A stretch of DNA of 64,000 nucleotides from Nostoc parmelioides FACHB-3921. Its GTDB lineage: Bacteria > Cyanobacteriota > Cyanobacteriia > Cyanobacteriales > Nostocaceae. Shown here piece by piece: positions 20,201 to 26,843 of the stretch; position 1 is the stretch's first letter, and each line of letters opens with the position of its first letter. Position numbers and translations under genes: made by a program. The DNA is taken from positions 103,141 to 167,140 of the forward strand of contig NZ_JACJQL010000008.1 in NCBI RefSeq assembly GCF_014696625.1. Reading direction: 5' to 3'. The notes beneath the pieces are model-generated. The model worked only from the letters and a program-made list of their open reading frames with translations. It was not told the DNA's origin and ran no database searches.

Positions 20201-21913
20201 GGAATGCACAATACTGTTTATATTAACGGCTCACAGCAATTTTCAAGAGAGAGTTTGCAGAAAGTCGTAATCGGGATGGACAAGATAATTACTGGAAAAA
20301 CCCAACAACATTATCAGCAACTCAAGGCCTCTAAATGGATAAGTCAAACTTTAACAGCTTATGAAAGTTTAGATGTAGAACAGTTAACTCTTACCAGAAA
20401 CTCTTTAGAAAAGATGCTGGAGAAGGAGGTATTCTATTGCAAAGTTGAAAAAATCGAAGAAATTGATTACGAAGGCTGGGTTTACGACTTTGAAGTAGAA
20501 GAACATCACAACTTTGTCGCTAATAATATTATCTGCCATAACACAGTTCAATTTATCGCCTTTCTGCTGCACCTCAAAGAACAGGATGTATTAGAAAACC
20601 CGACTTTACTAGTGTGTCCTACTTCCGTTTTAGGTAACTGGGAACGAGAAGTGAGAAAATTTGCACCTACACTTAAAGTTCTCCAATATCATGGTGACAA
20701 ACGTCCTAAAGGGAAAGCATTTCAAGAAGCTGTAAAAAAACATGATCTAGTTATCACAAGTTACTCATTAATTCATAGAGATGTCAAATCATTACAGGGT
20801 ATTTCTTGGCAGATAATTGTTTTAGACGAAGCCCAAAATGTGAAGAATGCGGAAGCCAAACAATCACAAGCAGTCAGACAATTAGAAACAACATTTCGGA
20901 TTGCTTTAACAGGTACACCAGTAGAAAATAGATTGCAGGAACTTTGGTCAATTCTAGATTTTCTCAATCCTGGTTACTTAGGTAATAAACAATTCTTTCA
21001 AAGACGCTTTGCTATGCCAATTGAAAAGTATGGTGATGCAGCATCTTTAAATCAATTGCGTGCTTTAGTGCAACCATTTATTCTGCGTCGTCTGAAAACA
21101 GACCGTGATATTATTCAAGACTTGCCCGATAAGCAAGAAATGACAGTATTTTGTGGTTTGACTGGAGAACAAGCTGCACTTTATCAAAAAGTGGTAGAAA
21201 CATCTTTAGCAGAAATTGAATCGGCTGAAGGATTGCAACGCCGAGGGATGATTTTAGCTTTATTAATTAAACTCAAACAAATCTGCAATCATCCAGCGCA
21301 ATATCTAAAAACAAATACCTTAGAACAATACAGTTCCGGAAAACTGCAACGGTTAGAAGAAATGTTAGAAGAGGTATTAGCTGAAAGCAATACTTATGGT
21401 GCTGCTGGTGCGGGACGTGCTTTAATTTTCACTCAATTTGCAGAATGGGGTAAGTTACTCAAACCACATTTAGAAAAACAATTAGGACAGGAAATATTTT
21501 TCTTATATGGTGGTACGAGCAAAAAGCAACGTGAAGAAATGATTGACCGTTTTCAACACGACCCCCAGGGGCCGCCAATTATGATTCTCTCTCTCAAAGC
21601 AGGTGGTGTAGGGTTGAACTTAACCAGGGCAAATCATGTATTTCATTTTGATAGATGGTGGAATCCAGCCGTAGAGAATCAAGCCACAGACCGCGTATTT
21701 CGCATTGGTCAAACTCGCAATGTACAGGTGCATAAATTTGTTTGCAACGGCACCTTAGAAGAAAAAATTCACGACATGATTGAAAGTAAAAAACAACTAG
21801 CGGAACAGGTCGTTGGTGCAGGCGAAGAGTGGTTAACGGAATTAGATACAGATCAACTCCGCAACTTATTGATACTTGATCGTAGTGCAGTAATTGATGA
21901 AGAAGCAGAGTAA
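17276..21913 (+). CDS. SNF2/Rad54-family helicase containing an intein
   Basis: The 1545-residue precursor consists of an N-terminal cyanobacterial SNF2-associated region (about 1-590), the first half of helicase motif I (LADDMGLGK, residues 614-622), a 467-residue intein (623-1089), and then TVQFIAFL and the rest of the helicase. Later motifs include CPTSVLGNW (Ia), IVLDEAQNVKN (II, DEAQ form), LTGTPVENR (III), LSLKAGGVGLNL (V) and WWNPAVENQATDRVFRIGQ (VI). After splicing the host protein would be 1078 residues. It is a dsDNA-dependent ATPase translocase by family; its cellular role is unknown. Without splicing, Walker A is split and ATPase activity should be lost. Confidence 0.93.
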   Translation: MAILHGSWILNEQDSYLFIWGETWRSPQVNFDFEEIALNPLALSASELSEWLQSQHQAIAQLLPQQAEKRTSKVASSAKINLPIHSQIIALPTEISQPRKKETILISPVHSAALASESDFEVYLQPWRVEGFCLPPNAAIKFLTSLPLNVTSIENAFLGGDLRFWSQIARWSLDLISRSKFLPIIQRQTNNSVSAKWQVLLDSAVDGTRLEKFAAKMPLVCRTYQRLGNGELSPSPIYIDFPSQPQELILGFLNSAIDTQLREMVGNQPVMETRLMASLPSAVRQWLQALSGASNSVDADAVGLERLEAALKAWTMPLQYQLASKNQFRTCFELRSPEPGETEWTLAYFLQAADDPEFLVDATTIWQHPVEQLIYQQRSIQEPQETFLRGLGLASRLYPVIAPTLDTESPQFCHLNPMQAYEFIKAVAWRFEDSGLGVILPPSLANREGWANRLGLKISAETPKKKPGRLGLQSLLNFQWHLAIGGQTISKAEFDRLVALKSPLVEINDEWVELRPQDIKTAEAFFSARKDQMALSLEDALRLSSGDTQVIEKLPVVSFEASGALQELIGALTNNQAVAPLPTPKNFQGKLRPYQERGAAWLAFLERWGLGACLADDMGLGKCVAPNTLVHVNGLLQTAETIWTNHAGTAIFDGEGFWTEPTAELLVNCINEETGKIVQAPIRRLYRQQIREKLRKITLQDGSSVTITYRHKLLINQGWANNLQVGDYVCVPAKMIWHGQPEDPNLIKFLAWQIAEGYELLDRGTVKITQKDTKLLDELRETFQCIGDRYNLKTNNPQIYSHPNRVPYLQINSQTYRQYLENKGYVWGKLSAEKSIPSFIMQADLDSVRLFLRNYFDAESAVIFSMRSIEIATASPLLIEQLSTLLRRFGIWLRTSPKQKSATNGKRIFRTYYIGVIGGNSARRFLQEIGFGNAQKQAKLVKICQHINNTNVEGIPASDIVAQTIKTTGLPLRHLGMHNTVYINGSQQFSRESLQKVVIGMDKIITGKTQQHYQQLKASKWISQTLTAYESLDVEQLTLTRNSLEKMLEKEVFYCKVEKIEEIDYEGWVYDFEVEEHHNFVANNIICHNTVQFIAFLLHLKEQDVLENPTLLVCPTSVLGNWEREVRKFAPTLKVLQYHGDKRPKGKAFQEAVKKHDLVITSYSLIHRDVKSLQGISWQIIVLDEAQNVKNAEAKQSQAVRQLETTFRIALTGTPVENRLQELWSILDFLNPGYLGNKQFFQRRFAMPIEKYGDAASLNQLRALVQPFILRRLKTDRDIIQDLPDKQEMTVFCGLTGEQAALYQKVVETSLAEIESAEGLQRRGMILALLIKLKQICNHPAQYLKTNTLEQYSSGKLQRLEEMLEEVLAESNTYGAAGAGRALIFTQFAEWGKLLKPHLEKQLGQEIFFLYGGTSKKQREEMIDRFQHDPQGPPIMILSLKAGGVGLNLTRANHVFHFDRWWNPAVENQATDRVFRIGQTRNVQVHKFVCNGTLEEKIHDMIESKKQLAEQVVGAGEEWLTELDTDQLRNLLILDRSAVIDEEAE
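19142..20542 (+). other. Intein with LAGLIDADG-type homing endonuclease, inserted in SNF2 motif I
   Basis: The intein runs from Cys623 (block A: CVAPNTLVHVNG) to Asn1089 (block G: NNIICHN), followed by Thr+1 of the extein. Block B (GSSVTITYRHKLLI) has the T-x-x-H pattern, and block F is WVYDFEVEEHHNFVANN. Two DOD-like motifs, FLAWQIAEGYEL (near residue 749) and VRLFLRNYFDAESAV (near 850), mark a LAGLIDADG endonuclease. The first motif has Glu at the catalytic acidic position and the second Asp. All splicing residues (Cys1, TxxH, penultimate His, terminal Asn, Thr+1) are intact. The insertion point, between Lys and Thr of GLGKT, is a typical conserved-motif site for inteins. Confidence 0.95.
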
Positions 21914-21945
21914 AGCGGGTGAATTGATTTATCCCGTGTGGGTGT

Positions 21946-22031
21946 TATGGCTGTTGATTGTTGACTGTTGACGGAATTTAAAGCCTTTTATCTTAGCTTG
22001 ATGTCCTAATCTATCTGGCTAAGGCTATATT
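21946..22031 (-). repeat. Dispersed 85-100 bp element, copy 3
   Basis: The minus strand reads ATAGCCTTAGCCAGATAGAT, TAGGACATCAAGCTAAGATA, AAAGGCTTTAAATTCCGTC and then GTCAACA-type heptamers. It begins 20 bp downstream of the phnM stop and lies between the convergent SNF2 and phnM genes. Confidence 0.75.
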
Positions 22032-22050
22032 TGCGAATTTATCTTTTTGG

Positions 22051-23187
22051 TTAAGCAACGCGATCGCCTCGGCAGATAGTTGTTTTCAATCGGGGTACAA
22101 TACCATCATCATGAACGGTGATAAAATCGGCTCTTTTGCCTACCTCTAGACTACCGCGATCGCCAAATAAATTAATGGCTTTGGCTGGGTTACTAGTAAA
22201 TAATTGCATTGCTTGGTAAATCGGCTTATCTGTCTTATGGGCAATAATAAAAATAGATTGTAGTAGGCTTTGAGGCACGTAATCAGAAGAAATCACATCC
22301 ACTAAATTGTGTAAGACAAGTTCCATTGCGGAAACATTCCCAGAGTGAGAACCGCCAAGCACTAAATTCGGCGCACCCATCAAAACCTGTAATCCTAAGC
22401 TGTGTGCTGCTTTGGCGGCTTCTAAGGTCGTGGGGAACTCAGCTAACACTACGCCATCTTGCAAGGCTTCTTGGACGTGTTCGACTGTAGCATCATCATG
22501 ACTCGCTAAAGAAATACCTTGAGTTTTGGCGAGTTCTACTAAAGCTATACGGTTTTTTTCTGCATATATTGCTTGTTTTTGCTGACGAACCAAAATAAAC
22601 TCGTCCATTTGGTCAGGAGTCACACCATGTTTACCCATGTAATATTCTTTAAACTTATCCAAGCGGATAAACTGCCTTTGACCAGGAGTGTGATCCATCA
22701 GTGAAATCATGGATAACAGAGGATGATTTGTATACTCTGCTGTAATCTCATACACCTCCTCATAAGCCAGTTCACAGCGTAGATGAATCCGATGTTCCAC
22801 ACAAAAGCGTCCGGCGGCTTGTCCTTGGGAGATAACATCAATCATCGGTGCATAGTTAGTTAAGCGCGGAGAACCAGCCGCTACATCACCAATAGCGATC
22901 GCATCACAGACTGTTGTTACTCCCGCACTGGCTAAATCTCGGTCATGATAAACGGCCGCGGCTTCTAAAGGCCAGCGAATACCGGGACGCGGAGACATAC
23001 AGCGTTCAAGATTATCGGTGTGTAATTCAATCAATCCTGGTAAAAGATAATCTCCTTCACCATTTTGACCATGAGTAAGAATTCCTGGCTGAATATCAGC
23101 AATTAATCCATCTCGGACTACCAAAGTACCCAGCAGTTCTTGATCTGGTAGTTGTAGACGGTAGTTAGTGTATATTTGCTCATTCAT
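22051..23187 (-). CDS. phnM: Alpha-D-ribose 1-methylphosphonate 5-triphosphate diphosphatase (stand-alone PhnM)
   Basis: This amidohydrolase-fold enzyme removes pyrophosphate from ribose-alkylphosphonate triphosphate before C-P cleavage. Metal motif GLIELHTDNLERCMSPRPG is followed by HDRDLASAGVTT, MSLMDHTPGQRQF, LASHDDAT, MGAPNLVLGGSHSGN, DVISSDY and GKRADFI. I place the start at ATG 23187 (378 residues, MNEQIYTNYRLQLP). The open frame continues to 23391, but that 68-residue extension (repeated SHQSSVI) is merely a translation of a heptamer array. It is the last gene of the phnG-to-phnM run. A second, divergent PhnM is fused to a FosA-like domain in the same cluster. Confidence 0.92.
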   Translation of the reverse strand: MNEQIYTNYRLQLPDQELLGTLVVRDGLIADIQPGILTHGQNGEGDYLLPGLIELHTDNLERCMSPRPGIRWPLEAAAVYHDRDLASAGVTTVCDAIAIGDVAAGSPRLTNYAPMIDVISQGQAAGRFCVEHRIHLRCELAYEEVYEITAEYTNHPLLSMISLMDHTPGQRQFIRLDKFKEYYMGKHGVTPDQMDEFILVRQQKQAIYAEKNRIALVELAKTQGISLASHDDATVEHVQEALQDGVVLAEFPTTLEAAKAAHSLGLQVLMGAPNLVLGGSHSGNVSAMELVLHNLVDVISSDYVPQSLLQSIFIIAHKTDKPIYQAMQLFTSNPAKAINLFGDRGSLEVGKRADFITVHDDGIVPRLKTTICRGDRVA

Positions 23188-23204
23188 AAATACTGGGGAC
23201 TGGG

Positions 23205-23392
23205 GATTGATGACTGTTGACTGATGACTGATGACTGGTGACTGATGACTGATGACTGATGACTGATGACTGATGACTGATGACTGGTAACTGATGACTG
23301 ATGACTGGTAACTGGTGACTGATGACTGATGACTGATGACTGATGACTTATGACTGATGACTGGTAACTGGTAACTGGTAACTGGTGACACT
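23205..23392. repeat. STRR array (TGACTGA/TGACTGG)n between phnL and phnM
   Basis: About 25 consecutive seven-base units fill the phnL-phnM gap: TGACTGA with TGACTGG and AACTGGT variants. Because 7 and 3 are coprime, the array is open in frames reading SHQSSVI-type peptides, which falsely extends both neighbouring ORFs. Confidence 0.95.
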
Positions 23393-23443
23393 TTGTTGGA
23401 TCATTTGAAGAACAATCAACCGTCAACCGTCAACAGTTAACCA

Positions 23444-24169
23444 TCAACTCTTAAAAATTAATTCACGGTTACAAAGTTGCGCTTTTACTTCTTCGTCGTG
23501 AAAAATGCCAATTAATGCACAACCTTGAGCTTTTTTCTCTTGTAGCAGTTCGATTACTACTTGGCGATTGGTCGAGTCTAGGGCTGAAGTTGGTTCATCT
23601 AGCAGCAAAATTGGATAATCAACTGCTAAAGCACGAGTAATATTTACCCGTTGCTTTTCGCCTCCAGAAAAAGTCGTGGGGGAAAGATGCCATAGTCGTT
23701 CTGAGAGGTTAAGGCGACGAAATAAGTCTTTAACTTTGTTATATGCAACATCTATATTTATTCCTAATTCCAACAATGGTTCTGCGGCAACTTCTAAGGC
23801 TGGTACTCTAGGAATTACTCTTAAAAATTGGCTGACATATCCAATAGTTTTCTGTCGTACTGCTAAAATTTCGTGGGGTACAAGTTGACACAAATCAAGC
23901 CAAGATTCCTCATGCTTCACCCACACAGAACCACTATCAACGCGATAGTTAGCATATAGACAGCGCATAAATGTAGATTTACCACTACCGGAAGCGCCAG
24001 AAAGAGCGACACATTCCCCAGTATTAACGCTCAAAGATACACCTTCTAGCACTGATAGATTAATGCCTCCTTGCTGATGCAAAATAAAACTTTTTCGCAA
24101 ATTCTCAACTTGTAAAAGTGCTTGGCGAGGAAAGCTTACTGAATGATGATTAAGAGTTAATGATTGCAT
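23444..24169 (-). CDS. phnL: C-P lyase complex ATPase-like subunit PhnL
   Basis: This 241-residue ABC-type ATPase homologue has Walker A SGASGSGKST (~58-67), a signature FSGGEKQRVNITRAL and Walker B ILLLDEPTSALD, followed by LIGIFHDEEV. PhnL binds the C-P lyase core with PhnGHIJK and is required for ribosylation of phosphonates rather than transport. The length and order (after phnK, before phnM) match the canonical operon. Confidence 0.92.
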   Translation of the reverse strand: MQSLTLNHHSVSFPRQALLQVENLRKSFILHQQGGINLSVLEGVSLSVNTGECVALSGASGSGKSTFMRCLYANYRVDSGSVWVKHEESWLDLCQLVPHEILAVRQKTIGYVSQFLRVIPRVPALEVAAEPLLELGINIDVAYNKVKDLFRRLNLSERLWHLSPTTFSGGEKQRVNITRALAVDYPILLLDEPTSALDSTNRQVVIELLQEKKAQGCALIGIFHDEEVKAQLCNRELIFKS

Positions 24170-24226
24170 GGTTAAGAAGTATCAATAGTAATAGGACACA
24201 GATGACGAAGAATCACTTCATGGGGG

Positions 24227-24275
24227 TGTTAACAGTTGACGGTTAACAGTTAACAGTCAACAGTCAACAGTCAAC
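24227..24275. repeat. STRR array (AACAGTC)n between phnK and phnL
   Basis: About six GTTAACA/GTCAACA heptamers fill the end of the 109-bp gap between phnL and phnK and stop just before the phnK stop codon. Confidence 0.9.
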
Positions 24276-24278
24276 TAA

Positions 24279-25052
24279 TTAGGGCGTTAGTGCAGCACTA
24301 ACTAATAGTTGAGTGTATGGATGTTGTGGATCATCAAGTACTTGATCAGTTAAACCTGATTCCACTACTTGTCCTTGTTGCATGACTAATAATCTGTGCG
24401 CCAACAGCCTGACTACGCCAATATCGTGGGTGACTATGATTACACTCAGGTGAAAATTGCGGACAAGCGATCGCAACAAATCCAATAACCGCGCTTGCAC
24501 TGACACATCTAAACCTCCCGTCGGTTCGTCCATCAAAATCAATCGAGGACGCGTTACCAACACACGTGCAAGTTGTAATCTTTGCTGCATTCCTCCCGAA
24601 AATTGGGCTGGCAAATCATCTATCCGTGTCGGGTCAATTTCAACTTCTCGTAACCAGTGGGCAGCCTCATCCCGAATATTGCCATAGTGGCGCACCCCAA
24701 TATCTAGCAAGCGTTCCCCTATATTCGCCCCCGCACTCACCCGTATTCGCAAACCATCACGGGGATTTTGCTGGACAAAACCCCATTCAGTTCGCATCAA
24801 TAAACGCCGTTTAGCTTCCGCAAGTTGGAATATTTCTAAGTCTTCACCGCTACGACTAAGATAAGTAACATTACCGTGATCAACTGCAATGTGATCGGCT
24901 ATTGCACCCAACAAAGTAGACTTACCAGAACCAGATTCTCCAACAATACCGAGAACCTGCCCAGGATAGAGATCAAAAGAAATGCGATCGCAAGCCTTAA
25001 TCCCACCGTAAGATTTACTCAATTCGTGAACTTGTAAAAGAGGTTTAGTCAT
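24279..25052 (-). CDS. phnK: C-P lyase complex ATPase-like subunit PhnK
   Basis: This 257-residue ABC-type ATPase homologue has Walker A GESGSGKST (~37-45), FVQQNPRDGLR (Q-loop), signature FSGGMQQRLQLARVL, Walker B LILMDEPTGGLDV and H-loop IIVTHDIG. PhnK docks on PhnJ in the C-P lyase core complex. It lies between phnJ and phnL in the standard order, with heptamer arrays on both sides. Confidence 0.93.
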   Translation of the reverse strand: MTKPLLQVHELSKSYGGIKACDRISFDLYPGQVLGIVGESGSGKSTLLGAIADHIAVDHGNVTYLSRSGEDLEIFQLAEAKRRLLMRTEWGFVQQNPRDGLRIRVSAGANIGERLLDIGVRHYGNIRDEAAHWLREVEIDPTRIDDLPAQFSGGMQQRLQLARVLVTRPRLILMDEPTGGLDVSVQARLLDLLRSLVRNFHLSVIIVTHDIGVVRLLAHRLLVMQQGQVVESGLTDQVLDDPQHPYTQLLVSAALTP

Positions 25053-25192
25053 TAGTCATTGGTCATTAGTCATTAGTCATTGGTCATTGGTCATTGGTCA
25101 TTAGTCAACCGTCACCAGTCATCAGTCATCAGTCAACCGTCAACCGTCACCAGTCATCAGTCATCAGTCATCAGTCAACCGTCACCCCTTCT
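25046..25192. repeat. STRR array between phnJ and phnK, overlapping the phnJ 3' end
   Basis: There are roughly 20 heptamers of three types in succession: ATTAGTC, ATTGGTC, then CAGTCATC/CAACCGT. The distal units provide the stop codon and last residues (VTVD) of PhnJ. Confidence 0.93.
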
Positions 25193-26034
25193 CTCCTCCC
25201 ATTACAAAAATCCGTATCTGAACAAATCCACATTCGCCCGCCTTGGTCGTCAATCACCACTTCATCCAAATAGCTTTCTGTAGAACCGCATAACTCACAG
25301 GCTTTATCCCATTTTTCTATAGTGAAGGGATGGTCTTTAAAATCCAGGCTTTTGACTTTGGTGTATGGTGGAATTGCATATATGCGTTTTTCTCTGCCTG
25401 CACCAAATAATTGCAATGCTGGACTCATATTCATTTTGGGATTATCAAAGCGAGGGATGGGGCTGGGACTCATCAAATAACGGTGATGCACCATGACCGG
25501 GTAGTCGTAGGATGTGGCAATGTGTCCATGTGTGGTGATGTCTTCGTAAAGTTTGACGTACATAGCCCCATATTCTTCTAAGGCGTGCATTTTGCCTGTC
25601 TCCACAGATGATGGTTCTAGCCAGCGCAAGGGTTCAGGGATTGGGACTTGGTAAACTAAAATCTGCCCGTCTTTGAGTGGTGTTTCGGGTATGCGGTGGC
25701 GAGTCTGAAGTAAAGTTGCTGCTTGTGTACTTTCTGTTGTTTTTACGCCACAGACTTTTTGGAAAAAGCGGCGAATATTAACGGCGTTTGTGGTGTCGTC
25801 TGCACCTTGGTCAATTACTTTCAAGACATCAGTTTGACCAATTACAGCAGCCGTAACCTGGATTCCACCAGTACCCCAGCCGTAAGACATGGGCATTTCT
25901 CTGGAAGAAAAAGGAATTTGATGTCCTGGAATAGCTACGGCTTTCAGCAAGGCGCGGCGAATGGAACGCTTTGTTTGTTCATCTAAGTAGGCGAAGTTAA
26001 AGCCTGTTTCTGGTGATGGGGGAGAAGTATTCAT
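25171..26034 (-). CDS. phnJ: Alpha-D-ribose 1-methylphosphonate 5-phosphate C-P lyase, radical SAM catalytic subunit
   Basis: PhnJ cleaves the carbon-phosphorus bond using a [4Fe-4S] cluster and S-adenosylmethionine. The unusual cluster motif C-x2-C-x21-C-x5-C is visible in KACELCGSTES ... MWICSDTDFCNGRR near the C-terminus, and the glycine-rich SYGWGTGGIQVT block near residue 53 fits the glycyl-radical site region. The start at ATG 26034 (MNTSPPSPETGFNF, 287 residues) fits the family; an upstream start at 26070 would add 12 repeat-encoded residues. The last four residues and the stop lie in a heptamer array, beyond the last cysteine, and probably do not affect function. Confidence 0.95.
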   Translation of the reverse strand: MNTSPPSPETGFNFAYLDEQTKRSIRRALLKAVAIPGHQIPFSSREMPMSYGWGTGGIQVTAAVIGQTDVLKVIDQGADDTTNAVNIRRFFQKVCGVKTTESTQAATLLQTRHRIPETPLKDGQILVYQVPIPEPLRWLEPSSVETGKMHALEEYGAMYVKLYEDITTHGHIATSYDYPVMVHHRYLMSPSPIPRFDNPKMNMSPALQLFGAGREKRIYAIPPYTKVKSLDFKDHPFTIEKWDKACELCGSTESYLDEVVIDDQGGRMWICSDTDFCNGRREGVTVD

Positions 26035-26145
26035 TTGACTGATGACGGTTGACTGATGGCTGTTGACCATTTTTTGAATTCAAAATTCTGTTAGGAAGAA
26101 TAGAATAATTTTGAATTAATTAATTCTGGGTACAAGCCCCCACTC

Positions 26146-26751
26146 CTAAGTCTTCAATTTTGAATTTTGAATTTTGAATTTTGAATTCCCCGAAGGGGTT
26201 GACAGCTTATTTAAGGAGGCGGTTATAAATTGGGTGAAGTGATTTAAATCGGGTGTGTGGAGATTTGTGATTTTGGCTTTGTCGTCAAAAATTCTTAACT
26301 GTACAGCATCTTCGGCATATGGTTGTTGAATAAATTGGTTTGCTTGTTCTGCGGAAAATATGCCTCCTTGCAGTTCTAGGCTGAGTTTGGATGCGGCTGA
26401 GAGGTTTTCCCAATATTCGGGAATAACTGAGCAAAGATAGCGTTTGGCGACGACATGAAGCCTAATCGGTTCTGTGACGGCTGGACTGAACATCTGGCGT
26501 AATAAGGGTATGGCACGATGTTCATGGTGATCATCTATGCCTTGGCTGGCTGGATTATCACCTAAGTCATGGATTAAATGCCCTAAATCATGGAGTAGAC
26601 AAGCGGTAATCAATTCATGGGTTTGGCCTGATGCTTCGGCGAGGCTAGCGCATTGTAAGGCGTGTTCTAGTTGACTAATAGCTTCCGCGCCGTATAATTG
26701 AGAACCTTTTTCGGTGAATAGGTTGATAATGTTTTCGATAGTGGGTTTCAT
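26146..26751 (-). CDS. PhnZ-like phosphonate-associated HD-domain diiron oxygenase
   Basis: This 201-residue HD-domain protein closely follows the pattern of PhnZ, a mixed-valence diiron oxygenase that cleaves the C-P bond of 2-amino-1-hydroxyethylphosphonate. YGAEAISQLEHALQCA gives Tyr20, Glu23 and His30; LLHDLGHLIHD gives His54-Asp55; DDHHEH gives His75/76; LHVVAKRYL gives His99 and Lys102; and RIFDDKAK gives Asp155/156. The spacing matches the reported PhnZ ligand set with an offset of about four. PhnZ normally needs the hydroxylase PhnY, which is not seen here, so the substrate is uncertain. The last ~10 residues (FKIQNSKLKT) are encoded by a TTTTGAA heptamer array. It is embedded between phnM2 and phnJ in the operon. 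Confidence 0.85.
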   Translation of the reverse strand: MKPTIENIINLFTEKGSQLYGAEAISQLEHALQCASLAEASGQTHELITACLLHDLGHLIHDLGDNPASQGIDDHHEHRAIPLLRQMFSPAVTEPIRLHVVAKRYLCSVIPEYWENLSAASKLSLELQGGIFSAEQANQFIQQPYAEDAVQLRIFDDKAKITNLHTPDLNHFTQFITASLNKLSTPSGNSKFKIQNSKLKT

Positions 26752-26784
26752 AAATGACTGTTGGCTGTTGGCTGTTGACTGTTG

Positions 26785-26842
26785 ACTGGGGTATTTATTT
26801 TTGAATTTTGAATTTTGAATTTTGAATTTTGAATTTTGAATT
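26785..26842. repeat. STRR array (TTTTGAA)n
   Basis: Six to seven TTTTGAA units lie just upstream of the HD-oxygenase gene and abut the stop codon of the FosA::PhnM fusion gene. A matching short array at 26157-26187 encodes the C-terminus of the HD protein. Confidence 0.9.
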
Positions 26843-26843
26843 G

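Noticed and set aside
23184..23426. 80-codon minus-strand ORF made of SHQSSVI repeats
   Set aside because: It is a translation of a heptamer array. Because 7 is not a multiple of 3 and the units lack stops in some frames, open frames arise automatically.
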